A DNA stretch of 64,000 nucleotides from Paenibacillus sp. YPG26 (lineage in GTDB: Bacteria; Bacillota; Bacilli; Paenibacillales; Paenibacillaceae), in contig NZ_CP084530.1 of NCBI RefSeq assembly GCF_023704175.1, positions 732,501 through 796,500 on the forward strand, written 5' to 3'. A program made the position numbers and the translations under genes. Shown here piece after piece: positions 61,682-64,000 of this stretch; the stretch's first letter is position 1, and the number at the start of each line of letters is the position of its first letter. Below the pieces are notes generated by a model, which saw only the letters and a program-made list of their open reading frames with translations, did not search any database and was not told the DNA's origin.

Positions 61682-61687
61682 TGACTA

Positions 61688-62122
61688 GTGGAGAAAGAGA
61701 TTTTTAAAGCGCTGATTGATATCATTGGCATGATGAACCGGCCGGATCGGGACAAGAAAATGATCCAGGACGCCGGGGTTAATTTGGAAGAGGCGGCTTT
61801 TCGCGTCTTTGTTGGGATCGGGCATATCCAGCCGACCAGTGTGGGTGATCTGGCGGACATGATGGGTAAGAATTACTCGAGCGTCAGCCGGCAGATCGAT
61901 AAGCTGGAGGCGGCCGGGCTTGTGCATTCCTATCCATCCAGCTCGGATTCCCGCATTCGTGTGTCTGAATTAACGAAGAGCGGGGAGGAGATCAATGCTA
62001 TGATCAGCGCTACCCGTGAACGGTACCTGCGTGAAGGATTAGCTGATTGGACCCCGGAGGAGAAAAGCGGATTACTCAACAACCTGAGACGCTTATTTGA
62101 ATCGCTGCAAAAGTTCGATTAG
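61688..62122 (+). CDS. MarR-family transcriptional regulator
   Basis: This 144-residue winged-helix regulator has TSVGDLADMMGKNYSSVSRQIDKLEAAGLV as the recognition helix region and SSSDSRIRVSELTKSGEE as the wing. It starts at a GTG six bases after the oxidoreductase stop with a weak ribosome site, so coupling is likely. It probably represses its own operon through the palindromes at 60644-60705. Confidence 0.88.
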   Translation: MEKEIFKALIDIIGMMNRPDRDKKMIQDAGVNLEEAAFRVFVGIGHIQPTSVGDLADMMGKNYSSVSRQIDKLEAAGLVHSYPSSSDSRIRVSELTKSGEEINAMISATRERYLREGLADWTPEEKSGLLNNLRRLFESLQKFD

Positions 62123-62169
62123 CTGCTCCCTTAAGGGGTGGGCTGTATCGTCGAATATTATAGGAGTCG

Positions 62170-62200
62170 AAGGGACGGAAGCCTATTTCCGTCCCTTTTT
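62170..62200 (+). terminator. Terminator of the oxidoreductase-marR operon
   Basis: AAGGGACGGAA and TTCCGTCCCTT form an 11-bp stem followed by TTT. Confidence 0.9.
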
Positions 62201-62349
62201 GGCGTAGAGAATTTGTCGGTGTGCCGGAAGCGGGTGGATAGGATGTCTAGTCTAATGATGCGGTGTTTTTGCTCATTAAATATTTACTGCAATCACACAA
62301 GTTCTAATGCCTGTTGACGGTTGGATTATCAAGGAATGATACGTGAAAC

Positions 62350-62402
62350 GATTTAAATTAATCAAAACAATCTAAATTAATCATAATACAATCTAAATTT
62401 AT
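62350..62402. promoter_or_regulatory. Three direct repeats upstream of the DUF2975 gene
   Basis: AATYTAAATTAATC-like units occur at about 62350, 62369 and 62390, spaced 19 and 21 bases, two helical turns. They are a candidate operator for the XRE protein of this operon. Confidence 0.5.
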
Positions 62403-62463
62403 TGCAAAACAATAAATGTTGTGCTAAATTCAAAATGAAATTAACAAAGAGGGGTGCATGTAA

Positions 62464-62949
62464 GTGCGTGTGTTAGAGAGAGGAACAACACTTTTTTTGC
62501 GGGCGACGGTCTACTTAATTGGATTATTGATTCTTGCCTTGTGTATATTTGGCTTGCCTGTGATTGCGAGAGAAGCCGCAGAGGCTTTTCCCGATCATTG
62601 GGTATATCCCGTTGTTATCCTCATGTATGCCTCGGTGATCCCGTTATACCTGGCTTTGTATCAGGCACTGAAGCTATTAGGTTACATTGACAAGAACACT
62701 GCATTCTCGGAGCTGTCCGTGGCCGCTTTGAAGACGATTAAATTGTGTGCAATTACCATAAGCCTGCTGCATGCGGCTTGCCTGCCGTTCTTGTTTCTTA
62801 TCGCGGATTTAGACGATGCCCCGGGTCTTATTCTCTTCGGGATGGTCGTTCCCGCCGCTTCCATGGTGATTGCGGTCTTTGCCGCCGTTCTTCAAAGGCT
62901 GCTGCAAAATGCTATCGATATCAAATCAGAGAATGATCTGACGGTCTGA
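62464..62949 (+). CDS. DUF2975 membrane protein
   Basis: This 161-residue protein has four membrane helices (FLRATVYLIGLLILALCIFGLPV, YPVVILMYASVIPLYLALYQ, AITISLLHAACLPFLFLIADL, MVVPAASMVIAVFAAVLQRLL). DUF2975 genes typically precede a small XRE regulator, as here. It starts at a GTG with GAGGGG 9 bases upstream. Function is unknown. Confidence 0.85.
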   Translation: MRVLERGTTLFLRATVYLIGLLILALCIFGLPVIAREAAEAFPDHWVYPVVILMYASVIPLYLALYQALKLLGYIDKNTAFSELSVAALKTIKLCAITISLLHAACLPFLFLIADLDDAPGLILFGMVVPAASMVIAVFAAVLQRLLQNAIDIKSENDLTV

Positions 62950-62960
62950 GGTGAACTAAC

Positions 62961-63167
62961 ATGGGGATTATAATTAATATTGACGTGATGCTGGCTAAGC
63001 GTAAAATGAGTGTGACGGAACTTTCGGAGAAGGTCGGAATCACGATGTCCAATCTGTCCATATTGAAGAATGGTAAGGCGAAGGCAATTCGGATATCGAC
63101 GTTAGAGGCGATCTGCAAAGCGTTGGACTGCCAACCTGGAGATATTCTCGAATACCGAGCGGACTAG
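62961..63167 (+). CDS. Small XRE/Cro-type regulator paired with DUF2975
   Basis: In this 68-residue helix-turn-helix protein, INIDVMLAKRKMSVTELSEKVGITMSNLSILKNGKAKAIRISTLEAICKALDCQPGDILEY is the typical YozG-like sequence of DUF2975 partners. GAGGTG lies before the ATG, 11 bases after the DUF2975 stop. It probably controls its own operon. Confidence 0.88.
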   Translation: MGIIINIDVMLAKRKMSVTELSEKVGITMSNLSILKNGKAKAIRISTLEAICKALDCQPGDILEYRAD

Positions 63168-63212
63168 TGAAGGAGATAGATGACTCAGCGGATAAGGTGA
63201 AGGAGGTTAACT

Positions 63213-63485
63213 ATGAAGAAATTCAAGCTGCTCCTTACTATCTTAGCGGTAATTACCGCGATACTGGCTGTATATTTCTTAATCTACCCCCCACGGTTAT
63301 ATGGCTCGGAGTGGCTTCCCGGCTTCATGACCATCCTTATTGGCGCAATCATCAGCTTAGCGGGTCCATTTCAGTTGAGACATGAATCCAAGCTGTATCT
63401 CATAACTGCTTGGGCAAATTTTCTGATATTCTTAGTGTATATCCTTTCCGTATCTCCACTAGCAACTATAGTATTTGGCCCGTAA
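63213..63485 (+). CDS. Small membrane protein of unknown function (90 aa)
   Basis: Three hydrophobic helices are seen (LLLTILAVITAILAVYFLIY, GFMTILIGAIISLAGPF, AWANFLIFLVYILSVSPLA). GAAGGAGG lies 7 bases before the ATG. It follows the XRE gene by 45 bases and may be in the same operon. No family recognised. Confidence 0.7.
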   Translation: MKKFKLLLTILAVITAILAVYFLIYPPRLYGSEWLPGFMTILIGAIISLAGPFQLRHESKLYLITAWANFLIFLVYILSVSPLATIVFGP

Positions 63486-63576
63486 TAGCCCAACAAGGGA
63501 TAGCGTATTTACGGTTCCAGGTGTAGCTTCAACTACAGGATGGGAACAACGTGAATAAAAGAATGTGGAGGAGAAC

Positions 63577-64000
63577 ATGAACAAGAAAAGTGAGATCAGC
63601 AGTACTATAGAGCTGTCATCCGAGCAAAGCGAAAAGCTGCTCAAAATATTGCAGGCCCGATTTGAGAAGAACCTGAATCTTCATCCAGGTATGGAGTGGG
63701 CTCAGGTACAAGCGAGGCTTGAAGAAGCGGGCAGGGATAAGCTGTGGTCGCTCAGTGAAATGGAGAGAACCGGAGGCGAACCGGACGTGACCGGTCATGA
63801 TCCGAAGACGGGCGAATATATATTCACCGACTGCTCAGCAGAAAGTCCTAAAGGCCGCCGCAGTGTATGTTATGACCGTGAAGCCCTGGAGTCCAGGAAG
63901 GAACACAAACCCCAGAACAGCGCAGTGGATATGGCTGCCGACATGGGCATTGAGCTTCTCACGGAGGAGCAATACCGGAAGTTGCAGGAACTAGGGAATT
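63577..64000 (+). CDS. DUF4256 family protein (partial)
   Basis: The gene begins at the ATG at 63577, with GGAGGAG before it, and runs off the end of the window after 141 codons. The sequence (SSEQSEKLLKILQARFEKNLNLHPGMEWAQVQARLE, GEYIFTDCSAESPKGRRSVCYDREALESRKEHKP) is that of DUF4256 proteins, usually about 185-190 residues, so the last quarter is missing. Function is unknown. Confidence 0.85.
   Translation, partial: MNKKSEISSTIELSSEQSEKLLKILQARFEKNLNLHPGMEWAQVQARLEEAGRDKLWSLSEMERTGGEPDVTGHDPKTGEYIFTDCSAESPKGRRSVCYDREALESRKEHKPQNSAVDMAADMGIELLTEEQYRKLQELGN

Overview
The window looks like a chromosomal segment of a Paenibacillus-type member of the Bacillales. Supporting signs are strong Shine-Dalgarno sites before nearly every gene, frequent GTG/TTG starts, a FapR operator before fabH, a purine operon in the Bacillus order (purEKBCSQLFMNHD) behind PurR boxes and a guanine-type riboswitch, and Bacillales families such as YerB/DUF3048, YerC/TrpR, DgkB, YsdA/DUF1294 and DUF1129. 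Genus is inferred from family content; no search was run.

Layout. 1-790: 3' end of an rRNA operon (23S end, spacer, 5S, terminator), followed by a 12-bp tandem array. 1.1-6.8 kb: small membrane protein, fabH, a 9-bp tandem array, topB, small proteins, UspA. 6.8-22.4 kb: the purine operon, converting PRPP to IMP, with unusually long internal gaps packed with inverted and direct repeats. 22.6-38.1 kb: ilvA, DUF1129, DinB, an ABC exporter with a TetR regulator, hydrolase, ring-opening dioxygenase, DUF3048 lipoprotein, a PhoU-like/PiT phosphate pair, CorA, YerC, CbiX-like chelatase, DgkB, then rlmD.

39,995-48,095 is an AT-rich integrated element of about 8.1 kb. It sits inside the 3' end of rlmD and supplies a substitute 3' end. 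The displaced original 3' end, in frame and ending in the canonical HVESVALL, is readable at 48,092-48,136. The element carries a large serine recombinase, a restriction endonuclease candidate, a cytosine-C5 methyltransferase and a C-protein-like regulator with three matching operators. It also holds a strongly structured putative non-coding RNA, excisionase-like helix-turn-helix genes (one frameshifted), a split unknown gene, a MazG-like enzyme and a DUF4062 protein. It reads as a small mobile defence island.

48.5-64 kb returns to ordinary chromosome: hcp divergent from a fused 2-oxoacid:ferredoxin oxidoreductase pair with two FNR/CRP-type palindromes between them, a chemoreceptor, a tRNA-dihydrouridine synthase, a DUF1232 gene with an apparent ATT start behind a 7-codon leader, a macro-domain protein, an Arr-type rifampin ADP-ribosyltransferase, an oxidoreductase/MarR pair with large palindromic operators, a DUF2975/XRE pair, and a DUF4256 gene running off the end.
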